Shown one piece after another: positions 25,593 through 33,420 of a stretch of 64,000 nt of DNA. Every line of letters starts with the position of its first letter. Positions within the stretch are counted from its first letter, which is position 1. The position numbers were made by a program, and so were the translations under genes. The notes beneath the pieces were generated by a model. The model ran no database searches, was not told the DNA's origin, and saw nothing but the letters and a program-made list of their open reading frames with translations. Source of the DNA: Arthrobacter sp. MYb23 (GTDB lineage: Bacteria > Actinomycetota > Actinomycetes > Actinomycetales > Micrococcaceae); the NCBI RefSeq assembly GCF_002979775.1, contig NZ_PCPR01000023.1:1-64000 (forward strand). The letters run 5' to 3'.

Positions 25593-27935
25593 GTGGCTGC
25601 ACCGAATTCATTGATCTCCTTGCTGGGCCGGACACCGGACCCTGAGCAGCTGCGCCATGTCCACACCATTCCTGCCCGGAAAGCGGTCCACGAGCCCTGG
25701 CCAGGCTGGGTCCACCCGGATGTTCTGGCGGCCTACGGTACCTTGGGCATCCACGAACCGTACCGGCACCAGATCCAGGCGGCAGACCTCGCCCATTCCG
25801 GACAGCATGTTGTTATCGCCACGGGAACTGCTTCCGGAAAGTCGCTGGCCTACCAGTTGCCGGCATTGGATGCGATACACCGTTCCGAGCTGCGGGTCCT
25901 CTCGGATCCCGGCAAGATCCACGACGACGGCGCCGTCACTCTGTACTTGTCCCCCACCAAAGCCCTGGCAGCAGACCAGCTCGCAGCAATCCGTTCGCTG
26001 AAGTTGCCCACGGTCCGGGCAGAAACCTATGACGGGGATACTGATGTCTCGTCCCGGCGTTGGATCCGTGACCACGCCAATTTCATCCTGGCCAACCCGG
26101 ACATGCTGCACTTCGGCATCCTTCCCAACCACACGTGGTGGGCCCGTTTCTTCCGGCGGCTGCGCTACGTCATTGTGGACGAAGCACATAGTTATCGCGG
26201 CGTGTTCGGCTCGCACGTGGCCAATCTGATGCGACGGCTCCGCCGGATCTGCGCCTACTACGGCGCAGGGACCTCCTTTCCAGAACCGGTATTCATTGCA
26301 GCTTCGGCCACAGCCTCGGATCCAGGGGTTTCCTTTGGGCGGCTCATCGGCGCTCCCGTCCGGGAAGTCTCCGAAGACTGCTCGCCGCACGGTTCCACCA
26401 CGGTGGCGTTCTGGGAGCCAGCTCTCACGGACGTCAAAGGTGAGAACGGTGCCAAACAGCGGAGGACGGCCGTAGCTGAAACAGCGGACATCCTGGCGAA
26501 CCTCGTCTCTTCCCGTGTCAGGACCATCGCGTTCATCAAGTCGCGTCGCGGCGCCGAGTCCATTGCGTCCATCACCAAGAGACTTCTGGACGAAGTAGAC
26601 CCCAGCCTTCCCGGACGGGTGGCTGCCTACCGGTCGGGGTATCTGCCCGAGGAGCGGCGGGCGTTGGAACAAGCTTTGAGATCCGGCCAGCTGCTGGGAG
26701 TCTCCAGCACATCCGCTTTGGAACTTGGCATCGACATTTCGGGTCTTGATGCCGTGCTGGTAGCAGGATGGCCCGGCACCAGGGCCTCCCTCTTTCAGCA
26801 GATCGGCCGCGCAGGACGCGCAGGGCAGGACGCCATTGCCGCCTTCGTGGCAAGTGACGATCCGCTGGATACGTACTTGGTGAACCACCCGGAAGCGATC
26901 TTTGATGTGTCCGTGGAAGCCACCGTCTTCGATCCTTCTAATCCCTACGTCCTTGGACCACACCTGTGCGCGGCAGCGGCCGAGCTGCCGATTGGCCCGG
27001 CGGAGCTCGATCTTTTCGGCCCCACCGCCGAAGGGCTCCTTGACCGTCTGGTCATTCAGGGATACCTGCGTAAGCGGCCCGCGGGTTGGTTCTGGACGCA
27101 CCCGGAGAGCGCTGCCGGGATGGTGAACCTCCGGGCTGACGGAGGCGGACCCGTGAGCATCGTCGATGCCGAAACGGGCTCGCTCCTGGGAACCATGGAT
27201 TCGCCACAAACGCACTATCAAGCCCACACGGGTGCCATCTATGTCCACCAAGGTGACAGCTACCTGGTGGAGGACCTCAATGAAACCGATCACTGCGTCA
27301 TGGTGCGCCGGGTAAATCCTGACTTCTACACCACAGCCCGGGATGTAACCCAGATCGAAGTCCTTGAAACTTCGCGCTCGGTCCAGTGGGGTGACATCAC
27401 CGTGCACTTTGGTGACGTCAAAGTAACCACCCAAGTGGTCTCCTTCCAACGCAAGGCCTTGATTTCCAACGAGATCCTCGGCGAGGAACCCCTCGATTTG
27501 GGTGCCAGGGACCTGTTTACCAAAGCCGTCTGGTTTGTGGTGGACAACCGTTCCCTGCACGGTGCCGGATTGGTGGAAGCGGAGTTCCCCGGGGCGCTGC
27601 ACGCGGCTGAACATGCTGCAATCGGGCTCCTCCCTTTGGTGGCTTCCAGCGACCGCTGGGATATCGGCGGAGTCTCCACTGCCCTGCATGCCGACACCGG
27701 GGTGCCAACAATCTTCGTTTACGACGGCCATCCCGGTGGTGCCGGGTTCGCTGAGCGAGGTTTTGAGAAGGCCAGGATATGGCTGACGGCCACCCGGGAT
27801 GCCATCAAGGCCTGCGAGTGTGAAGCCGGCTGCCCGTCCTGTGTTCAGTCCCCTAAATGCGGCAACAAGAACAACCCATTGGACAAGGCAGCCGCCATCA
27901 CGCTCCTTGATGTTTTGTTGAAGGATGCCAGCTAG
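25593..27935 (+). CDS. DEAD/DEAH-box helicase with C-terminal Cys cluster (MrfA/YprA-like; 'DECH' type)
   Basis: 780 residues of an SF2 helicase: Walker A ATGTASGKS, motif Ia LSPTKALAADQ, motif II DEAH (VIVDEAHSYRG), motif III SATAS, motif VI QQIGRAGRAG. The C-terminal domain ends with CECEAGCPSCVQSPKCGN, a four-Cys cluster like the zinc site of the Bacillus DNA-repair helicase MrfA. In actinobacteria this helicase is conserved beside a Tad-like cluster ('helicase/secretion neighbourhood'), exactly as here, although it runs convergent to that operon. Start is the GTG at 25593. DNA repair is the likely role; the link to secretion genes is unexplained. Confidence 0.9.
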   Translation: MAAPNSLISLLGRTPDPEQLRHVHTIPARKAVHEPWPGWVHPDVLAAYGTLGIHEPYRHQIQAADLAHSGQHVVIATGTASGKSLAYQLPALDAIHRSELRVLSDPGKIHDDGAVTLYLSPTKALAADQLAAIRSLKLPTVRAETYDGDTDVSSRRWIRDHANFILANPDMLHFGILPNHTWWARFFRRLRYVIVDEAHSYRGVFGSHVANLMRRLRRICAYYGAGTSFPEPVFIAASATASDPGVSFGRLIGAPVREVSEDCSPHGSTTVAFWEPALTDVKGENGAKQRRTAVAETADILANLVSSRVRTIAFIKSRRGAESIASITKRLLDEVDPSLPGRVAAYRSGYLPEERRALEQALRSGQLLGVSSTSALELGIDISGLDAVLVAGWPGTRASLFQQIGRAGRAGQDAIAAFVASDDPLDTYLVNHPEAIFDVSVEATVFDPSNPYVLGPHLCAAAAELPIGPAELDLFGPTAEGLLDRLVIQGYLRKRPAGWFWTHPESAAGMVNLRADGGGPVSIVDAETGSLLGTMDSPQTHYQAHTGAIYVHQGDSYLVEDLNETDHCVMVRRVNPDFYTTARDVTQIEVLETSRSVQWGDITVHFGDVKVTTQVVSFQRKALISNEILGEEPLDLGARDLFTKAVWFVVDNRSLHGAGLVEAEFPGALHAAEHAAIGLLPLVASSDRWDIGGVSTALHADTGVPTIFVYDGHPGGAGFAERGFEKARIWLTATRDAIKACECEAGCPSCVQSPKCGNKNNPLDKAAAITLLDVLLKDAS

Positions 27936-27953
27936 CTGTACAGCTAGCTGGCA
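27926..27953. terminator. 28-bp perfect palindrome over the helicase stop codon
   Basis: Perfect inverted repeat centred on GCTGTACAGC; its left arm holds the helicase TAG. It faces the Tad operon, whose last gene ends at 28066. It has no T-run and no loop. Transcript end or binding site are both possible. The 110 bases up to 28065 show nothing else. Confidence 0.5.
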
Positions 27954-28065
27954 CCCGTGAGACAGGGCCTCTGCGGCTGCGTACACCAGGGCTTGTAGGT
28001 GCGCCCGGCTACGCGCGAGTGCATCCACAGGCCCATCCCGCAAGGAGGCCGGTGTGCTTTCCGTG

Positions 28066-28425
28066 CTACGGAGGAGGCCCGGCCCGCGCGCGGCCAATGG
28101 CAACGCCCCACTGGAAGGGATGAGCCAGCTCCGTTTCAATCTCCACCACCTCCCCGCCAGCCACCGTGCAGGACGTGATCTTTGCATCGTGTTTCCCCGC
28201 CACGCCTGCTGCCACCGCGCAAGGCTCCCCGGAAGTAAGCCCCCTCGCGGAATCTGCGCCAGCAAGGGCTGCCAGGTCGGCCGCAGATGCCGCCCGGGAT
28301 GCCATCACTGCGGCCTGCCCCAGCAGGAGCAGACCCAGCATCAGCGCCATGACCACCGCGCCCAAGGCCAGTGCGAGCACGGTACCGGCGCCGCGTTCGT
28401 GCTGGACGCTTGCCTGCGTCTTCAC
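28066..28425 (-). CDS. TadE/TadG-like pilus assembly protein (last gene of Tad operon)
   Basis: About 119 residues from a GTG at 28425 that overlaps the previous stop by four bases (GTGA). The sequence ERGAGTVLALALGAVVMALMLGLL is a prepilin-like membrane helix. Two later cysteines (EPCAVAAG, ITSCTVAGG) may form a disulfide in the outer domain. This matches the actinobacterial 'helicase/secretion neighbourhood TadE-like' family. It is probably a pseudopilin or anchor protein of the Flp-type apparatus. A longer open frame to 28530 is disregarded because it lies inside the upstream gene. Confidence 0.8.
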   Translation of the reverse strand: MKTQASVQHERGAGTVLALALGAVVMALMLGLLLLGQAAVMASRAASAADLAALAGADSARGLTSGEPCAVAAGVAGKHDAKITSCTVAGGEVVEIETELAHPFQWGVAIGRARAGPPP

Positions 28426-28808
28426 GGTGTAGCCGCTTCTGCCCGTGCGGATGCTGAGGCCTTCAACGTCCAGGGGATCATCGGTCCCAAGGCCCCGCCC
28501 ACTGGCGAGGAAGCAGTCACCGTGACCCACTCCCCGTCGTCGGTAAGCGACGAAGCAACGCTCTCCCCGGCAAGTCGTTTGACGATCCCGTCCACCGAGC
28601 CGGAGTCTTCGCCCCGGGCCGACGCGCGCGCTCCCGCCCTCGCCGCCTCCTCCAGCCGGAGTTGGGTAATACCCGCGGCGCCGCCTGCCAACAGGAATGC
28701 CAGGAGCAACACAACGGCCGGCAAGGCCACTGCGAACTCCGCAGTCACAGCACCCCTTTCCCTCTCATGCCGGGAGCCTCTCCCGCGGGCAGGCAGCAGA
28801 CCGGTCAT
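28422..28808 (-). CDS. TadE-like pseudopilin
   Basis: About 128 residues from an ATG at 28808 that overlaps the upstream stop by four bases (ATGA). A basic leader (GRGSRHERERG) precedes the prepilin-type helix AVTAEFAVALPAVVLLLAFL, with the Glu expected five residues after the cleavage Gly. The rest is a small extracytoplasmic alpha/beta domain. It is expected to be processed and to join or prime the pilus. Confidence 0.85.
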   Translation of the reverse strand: MTGLLPARGRGSRHERERGAVTAEFAVALPAVVLLLAFLLAGGAAGITQLRLEEAARAGARASARGEDSGSVDGIVKRLAGESVASSLTDDGEWVTVTASSPVGGALGPMIPWTLKASASARAEAATP

Positions 28809-29248
28809 GGCAGGGACAACGCCGTACGGATCAGGTTGAGCAGGAAGCCGCGGACCTCTTCGCTCCGAAGTATGACCACAAGCAATCCCGCGAGCCCAAC
28901 GGCAGCAAGGGTGGCGATGGCGTACTCGGCGGTGGCCATGCCCACTTCCGAGCCCATCAGCTTGGTCCGGGTGCTTGCCGTTGGCCATGTTCTTGTCCAG
29001 AAGCCATCGTCCTCAAGCCGCCCGTCGTAGGGCTCCGCAAGTTCCTCACGGTCAAGCTCCACCTGCCAGACTTCGTCCTCAAGATCGAATCGCTCAAGAT
29101 CGTTATGTTCGAGCTCGTACTCCGAGAGCTCATGATGTTCGTTTGTATCCGGCTCTGCGGAGAGAGCCTCAGGGACTTCAACGGGTGCCGGCCGATCCCG
29201 GGCCACGTCACTGAGAAGGCCAGGAAGTGTGGTGGGCAGTGTCTTCAT
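28805..29248 (-). CDS. Flp pilin-like protein (DUF4244) with long acidic leader
   Basis: 147 residues from an ATG at 29248 behind GAAAGGAAA. The C-terminal 45 residues are a classic Flp/DUF4244 pilin: prepilin cleavage after G103, then MATAEYAIATLAAVGLAG with Glu at +5 and Tyr at +6. The leader is about 100 residues, far longer than the usual 10-25. Residues 21-81 hold 24 Asp/Glu and only three Arg. The major pilin is the likely role; the leader would stay in the cytoplasm until cleavage. 160 bases separate it from tadC, the only sizeable gap in the operon. Confidence 0.85.
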   Translation of the reverse strand: MKTLPTTLPGLLSDVARDRPAPVEVPEALSAEPDTNEHHELSEYELEHNDLERFDLEDEVWQVELDREELAEPYDGRLEDDGFWTRTWPTASTRTKLMGSEVGMATAEYAIATLAAVGLAGLLVVILRSEEVRGFLLNLIRTALSLP

Positions 29249-29408
29249 GGTGGGTTTTCCTTTCAAGAAGCGCCAGCTCTCTGCCGACAGAACCGACTCT
29301 TCCGTGGTCCGGAGACGCCTGGAAGAAGGCGATCTCCGCAAGTGGATAACCCTGCTCTCCGGCTGGCTGTGGAGGAATGGTTGTGGCTGTGGAGGCCTGC
29401 TCCACGTC

Positions 29409-30005
29409 TCATCCGGAAGGAAGCATGGCGATCAGGACCGGGACGATACCCAGGCAGATAAAGGCAGGTAGAGAGCAGAGTCCCAAAGGAACTACAAGCC
29501 TCACGCCCAGGGCAGCTGCCCGCTTCTCCGCGGCCCGGAACTGCTCGCGCCGTTCCCTCGCCGCCTGCGCATAGAGGATGGAAGCAGACGGCGCACCAGT
29601 CAAAGCTGCGAAAGCCAAGGCATTCTTAAGGCGGACCACTTGAGGGGCGTGCTGGGTGGGCGTCCGCCAGGCAGTCTCCCAGTCGGCGCCAATGGCGAGC
29701 GCGGCAACAACCGGCCGGAGTGATTGTGTGATGGGAGGCGAGGCACACTTCGCGATGAGCTCCAGTGCCCGCCCGATTCCGGCTCCGGCGTCGAGCATCG
29801 AAGCCACCAATTCCAGCATCATCGCCGTATCGCGAAGCCCGTCTGCTGCCGGGTCAACGTGGGTTGATGAGGACGACTCCTGCGCCCCTTCGCTTTCCCT
29901 TCCCCAGGAAAGAAACTGCGTCCTCGTCCGGGTGGATGCTGCGAAGTTGAGGATAGCGGCCAGCGCCAAAAATGTGATCATGACTATCACGGGGGCTTGG
30001 AACAT
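29409..30005 (-). CDS. tadC: TadC-like inner-membrane platform protein (T2SSF domain)
   Basis: 198 residues with an N-terminal membrane helix, a cytoplasmic GspF/T2SSF helical domain (MMLELVASMLDAGAGIGRALELIA) and two C-terminal membrane helices (VVPLGLCSLPAFICLGIVPV). With TadB it forms the membrane platform that the ATPase drives. Shorter than Gram-negative TadC (about 300). Its ATG shares one base with the tadB stop. Confidence 0.87.
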   Translation of the reverse strand: MFQAPVIVMITFLALAAILNFAASTRTRTQFLSWGRESEGAQESSSSTHVDPAADGLRDTAMMLELVASMLDAGAGIGRALELIAKCASPPITQSLRPVVAALAIGADWETAWRTPTQHAPQVVRLKNALAFAALTGAPSASILYAQAARERREQFRAAEKRAAALGVRLVVPLGLCSLPAFICLGIVPVLIAMLPSG

Positions 30006-30802
30006 CAGTTACCCCCGCTCGCAGAAGCGACCAGCCGCGCGGACCAGACACGGCCCGCGGCTGTGAGGAGGATTCCGGCCGCAAACGTGGCAAGGCCCAG
30101 GAAGTTGTTCAACAAGATCCCCAACGGGTCAACGCCCAACGCCATTCCCAGCCCAAGCCCGAACACCGGAAGCCACGACAACAGCCGAACAGTGGCCTTG
30201 GGCCCTGCGAGCGCCGTCTGACGGGCGGCCTCAGAGTCTTCTTCGGCCTCCAATTGCGCTGCGAACCGGGTGAGGAGGTCCGCCAGCGGGCAGCCGCTGG
30301 TCTCCGCGATGTCGAGGCAGGCTGCCAACTCCATCCACACGCGGCGCTCAGAACTTCCGCGTCGCGGATAAGCCTTGGCGGCAGCGCCCCGGATGGCTTC
30401 CGCGGGAGAATTTCCCACCGTTGACGCTGCCCGTGCCGCCGCGAGAACGTGCAAGGACTCGTCGGACAGACCGGCGCTTCCCTTTTCTGTTGCGGGAACC
30501 GTGCCACCATCCGCGATGTGCCGTGAACCATGGACAATCCATAACTCCTCCCACAGCCGGAAGGCTCCCCGGCCGCCGCGCAAAAGGGCCGCGAGCTGTT
30601 GTACCAGCACACCAAGCGACAACGGCGCGGGACCCTTTCGCGGCCTTGGACGTCCGAGCCGCATCCTCGGACGGGCATTGGTTCGCCGGATCCGATCCTC
30701 CGGTTCCGCCAGACTCTTCCTGAGATGCCGGATACCTGCCCGCCGACCCTTGAACTGCAGCCACGTCGCGAGTGCCGCAACCAGGATGAGGACGACGATC
30801 AT
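30005..30802 (-). CDS. tadB: TadB-like inner-membrane platform protein (T2SSF domain)
   Basis: 265 residues: N-terminal helix (MIVVLILVAALATWLQF), a basic cytoplasmic linker rich in Arg/Pro, a T2SSF helical domain and two C-terminal helices (LLSWLPVFGLGLGMALGV; FLGLATFAAGILLTAAG). It is the partner of TadC in the pilus or secretion platform. The start overlaps the tadA stop by four bases and its stop overlaps tadC by one, so the platform proteins should be made in fixed ratio with the motor. Confidence 0.87.
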   Translation of the reverse strand: MIVVLILVAALATWLQFKGRRAGIRHLRKSLAEPEDRIRRTNARPRMRLGRPRPRKGPAPLSLGVLVQQLAALLRGGRGAFRLWEELWIVHGSRHIADGGTVPATEKGSAGLSDESLHVLAAARAASTVGNSPAEAIRGAAAKAYPRRGSSERRVWMELAACLDIAETSGCPLADLLTRFAAQLEAEEDSEAARQTALAGPKATVRLLSWLPVFGLGLGMALGVDPLGILLNNFLGLATFAAGILLTAAGRVWSARLVASASGGN

Positions 30803-32112
30803 CGGCTGTCACCCAAACGACGCATCCCCCGGGGACGTGACCCGGTTGATGTCGGGTTGCCCGTCATCAGGGACCGGTGCTGAGGCGGCGCATCTTGCTG
30901 TGGCAGCAAACCATTCATCTCCTCCCACGGTGCCAGCGAGAGCCGGGCTGAGAGTTCAGGCCATCCAGGCCCGGGTGTCATTCCCATAGGGCTCAAGCTG
31001 AGGGCCGCCACCACTTTCTGCCCTTGCCTGGTATCCGTCACTACACCGATGGATGCCACCTTCCGTCCCGACGGTGTTCGATCCACGTGAATCACGACGT
31101 CAAGGGCGCTGGAGACCTGCAACCGCACGGCCTCGGCGTTCAACCCTGCCAGGGCACCGAGGGCCACTAACCGTGCCGGCACCGCCTCTGCAGTGTTGGC
31201 GTGGATGGTGCCACCACCTCCGGTGTGACCCGTGTTGAGCGCGGTCAGCAGTTCGCGGACTTCAGCACCCCGGCATTCACCTACGATCAACCTGTCCGGC
31301 CGCATGCGCAGGGCTTGGCGGACCAGTTCTCCGAGGTCCAGCGCCCCTCCGCCCTCGAGGTTTCCGTGGCGCGATTCCAGCGTCACCACATGGGGGTGAA
31401 CAGGGTTGAGCTCGGCGGCGTCCTCTATCAGGACCAAACGCTCGGCCGGATGACTCAATCCGAGCATGGTGGAGAGCAGCGTCGTCTTTCCTGAGCCCGT
31501 TGCCCCGCTGATGAGGAAACTCAGTTTGTGGGCCATGATGGCACGGAGGACTGCCTCGACGTGGTCCGAAAACATGCCAAGTTCTTTGAGCTCCGCGAGG
31601 GTAAACACTTCGTCCCGACGGATGCGGATGGACAGCAGGGTCCCTGCCGTTGAAATCGGTGCGAGGACTGCGTGCACCCGATATCCGCCGTTGAGCCTTA
31701 CGTCCACACAGGGGGAACCGTCGTCCAGTCGCCGTCCCCCGGCGGAGACCAGGCGGGTGGCCAGTGATCTGATCTGTTGTTCGGTGTCGAAATGAACTGA
31801 GGAACGTTCCAGGCCGTTCCCGCGGTCCAACCACACGGAATCAGGGCCGTTGACGAAGATGTCAGTGACGGCAGGATCTTGCGCCAGCGGCTGGAGGGGG
31901 CCCAAGCCGTTCAGTTCCGCATTGATGGATTCGGCGGCCTCCAACGCTCCGGCGGTACCCAGTAATCTGCCGCTGGCTTGCACTGCTGCCGCAACGGTGG
32001 AGGGAGTCACGGGTCCGCTCCCTGCAAGCACTGACTCCCGCACCGTTTCGAGAAGAACTGAGTCCAGCCTGCGGCCCTGCCGATGGCGGTTCCCCTCGGC
32101 AAAAAGGCTCAC
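30799..32112 (-). CDS. tadA: TadA/VirB11-family secretion ATPase
   Basis: 437 residues. An N-terminal domain (about 1-165) precedes the hexameric RecA-like motor: Walker A SGATGSGKTT (202-211), Asp box LVLIEDAAEL, Walker B-like RLIVGECRG and His box TGHTGGGGTIHAN. It powers pilus assembly or secretion at the inner face of the membrane. GTG start overlapping the CpaE-like stop by four bases. The C-terminal 60 residues are Pro/Gln-rich and outside the fold. Confidence 0.93.
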   Translation of the reverse strand: MSLFAEGNRHRQGRRLDSVLLETVRESVLAGSGPVTPSTVAAAVQASGRLLGTAGALEAAESINAELNGLGPLQPLAQDPAVTDIFVNGPDSVWLDRGNGLERSSVHFDTEQQIRSLATRLVSAGGRRLDDGSPCVDVRLNGGYRVHAVLAPISTAGTLLSIRIRRDEVFTLAELKELGMFSDHVEAVLRAIMAHKLSFLISGATGSGKTTLLSTMLGLSHPAERLVLIEDAAELNPVHPHVVTLESRHGNLEGGGALDLGELVRQALRMRPDRLIVGECRGAEVRELLTALNTGHTGGGGTIHANTAEAVPARLVALGALAGLNAEAVRLQVSSALDVVIHVDRTPSGRKVASIGVVTDTRQGQKVVAALSLSPMGMTPGPGWPELSARLSLAPWEEMNGLLPQQDAPPQHRSLMTGNPTSTGSRPRGMRRLGDSR

Positions 32113-33284
32113 TGGACGCCACCGTTCAGTTCCAGCACTGAACCGGCGAAGCGGCTGACTGATTTCCGGCGTCCGATTTCCAGCAACCGTCCCAGCTCAG
32201 TGGCTGCAGCAACACCTCGGATCTCCGGCAAGACACCCAGCAGCGGCAACCCCAGAGACTCGGCAATCACAGGAGCATCCACAGAGGTGGCACCGCTACC
32301 GCGGACCAGAAGACCGGCATCTATGGGCGGAAGTTCGTTGAGGACGCGCGCGGCGGCCACTGCGGATTTGAGGTGGGCCTTGGTCAGTACCAAGATCCTG
32401 TCGCAATCCCACGCGAGCGTGCCCAATCCTTCCCCACTGCGTCCGATGTCAACCAGGATAAGTTCAAAGCTCCGGCGGGCGGCGTCAACAACAGCAGCCA
32501 CGGCGCCGGCCGCCGGGATGTGGACCGGCTCCCGGGTCCCGGGCCAGGACAGGTAAGCGAAGCCGCCGGCAACCGGCAGTGAATCCCGGAACTGCGACGG
32601 ATCAATGCTGCCCCGGGTTTCGGCGAAGTCCGGCCATCGGAGACCGGGAATTTCGTCAGCCGTGACCGCCAGCTCAAGGCCACCGCCCCAGCGGTCGCCG
32701 TCGATGAGCACGGTGCTGATGCCATGACCTGCCGCAGCTTGGGCAAGCCAGATGGCGGTGGTGGTAGCTCCAGCCCCACCACTGCCACCGATGATTCCCA
32801 TGACCATACCGCCAGGATCCGGGGAGCCGGACATGCTCAGGTGTTCGGCCAGCCAAGCCGCGGCCTCGGGAAGGACGGCGACGCGCTCAGCTCCAAGCGA
32901 AGCGGCTAAGCGCCATAACCCGTCGCCTTCAGAGGCTTTGCCGAGCAACACCGTGGGAGCCCTTCGCCTGGGTGGCAATTCGCGAATATCGCTACCTACC
33001 AACACGACGTCGGCGTTGTCCCAGCCGTGGACGGCTTCCGTCACATCCACGGCCGTTCTGAGACTTCCGCCTGCGGCAGCGACTATGCGTTTTGCCTCTT
33101 CCTGAAGGTAGGGATCACCGGAAACGAGCAGAATCCCGACGGTGTCGCGTGGCACCCAGGATCCGTCCGCATCCCCTTCCGCTGGTTGCTTGCTCGAGGA
33201 CCCATAACGCTCAGTTGTTCGTCCGGGGTGTGGAGATTGTCCCGGGTGTCTGGGTTGCCTATGCCGACGATCTTGCTTCTTCAT
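32109..33284 (-). CDS. CpaE-like septum-site/pilus-positioning protein (Ssd-type)
   Basis: About 391 residues. After a basic, Pro/His-rich N-terminus comes a receiver-like domain (VGILLVSGDPYLQEEAKRIV, about 49-68). A MinD/ParA-like domain follows, with P-loop region GIIGGSGGAGATTT (163-176) and LVDIGRSG. The P-loop lacks the signature Lys of MinD/CpaE (GKT is GAT); I recall this in actinobacterial members, including the mycobacterial septum-site protein Ssd. It is the first gene of the operon and may localise the apparatus. Start is either the ATG at 33284 or a GTG three codons upstream; neither has a clear ribosome site. Confidence 0.85.
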   Translation of the reverse strand: MKKQDRRHRQPRHPGQSPHPGRTTERYGSSSKQPAEGDADGSWVPRDTVGILLVSGDPYLQEEAKRIVAAAGGSLRTAVDVTEAVHGWDNADVVLVGSDIRELPPRRRAPTVLLGKASEGDGLWRLAASLGAERVAVLPEAAAWLAEHLSMSGSPDPGGMVMGIIGGSGGAGATTTAIWLAQAAAGHGISTVLIDGDRWGGGLELAVTADEIPGLRWPDFAETRGSIDPSQFRDSLPVAGGFAYLSWPGTREPVHIPAAGAVAAVVDAARRSFELILVDIGRSGEGLGTLAWDCDRILVLTKAHLKSAVAAARVLNELPPIDAGLLVRGSGATSVDAPVIAESLGLPLLGVLPEIRGVAAATELGRLLEIGRRKSVSRFAGSVLELNGGVQ

Positions 33285-33420
33285 GGATTTCACACTGCTT
33301 CAATCGCTGGGTCAGAAGAAGGTTCGAATGCCCGTATGTGCACAACACGGCGCGGCCGGAGCTGTGGAGGAGTAGTCGCTCCCCGCCCCGGACACTCAGC
33401 ACACCTCCGCACAGGGCAGA

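Noticed and set aside
25608..28265. Minus-strand open frame of 885 codons across the helicase gene
   Set aside because: It is fully antisense to a helicase with every SF2 motif. Its composition is that of a high-GC shadow frame and it has no recognisable domain.
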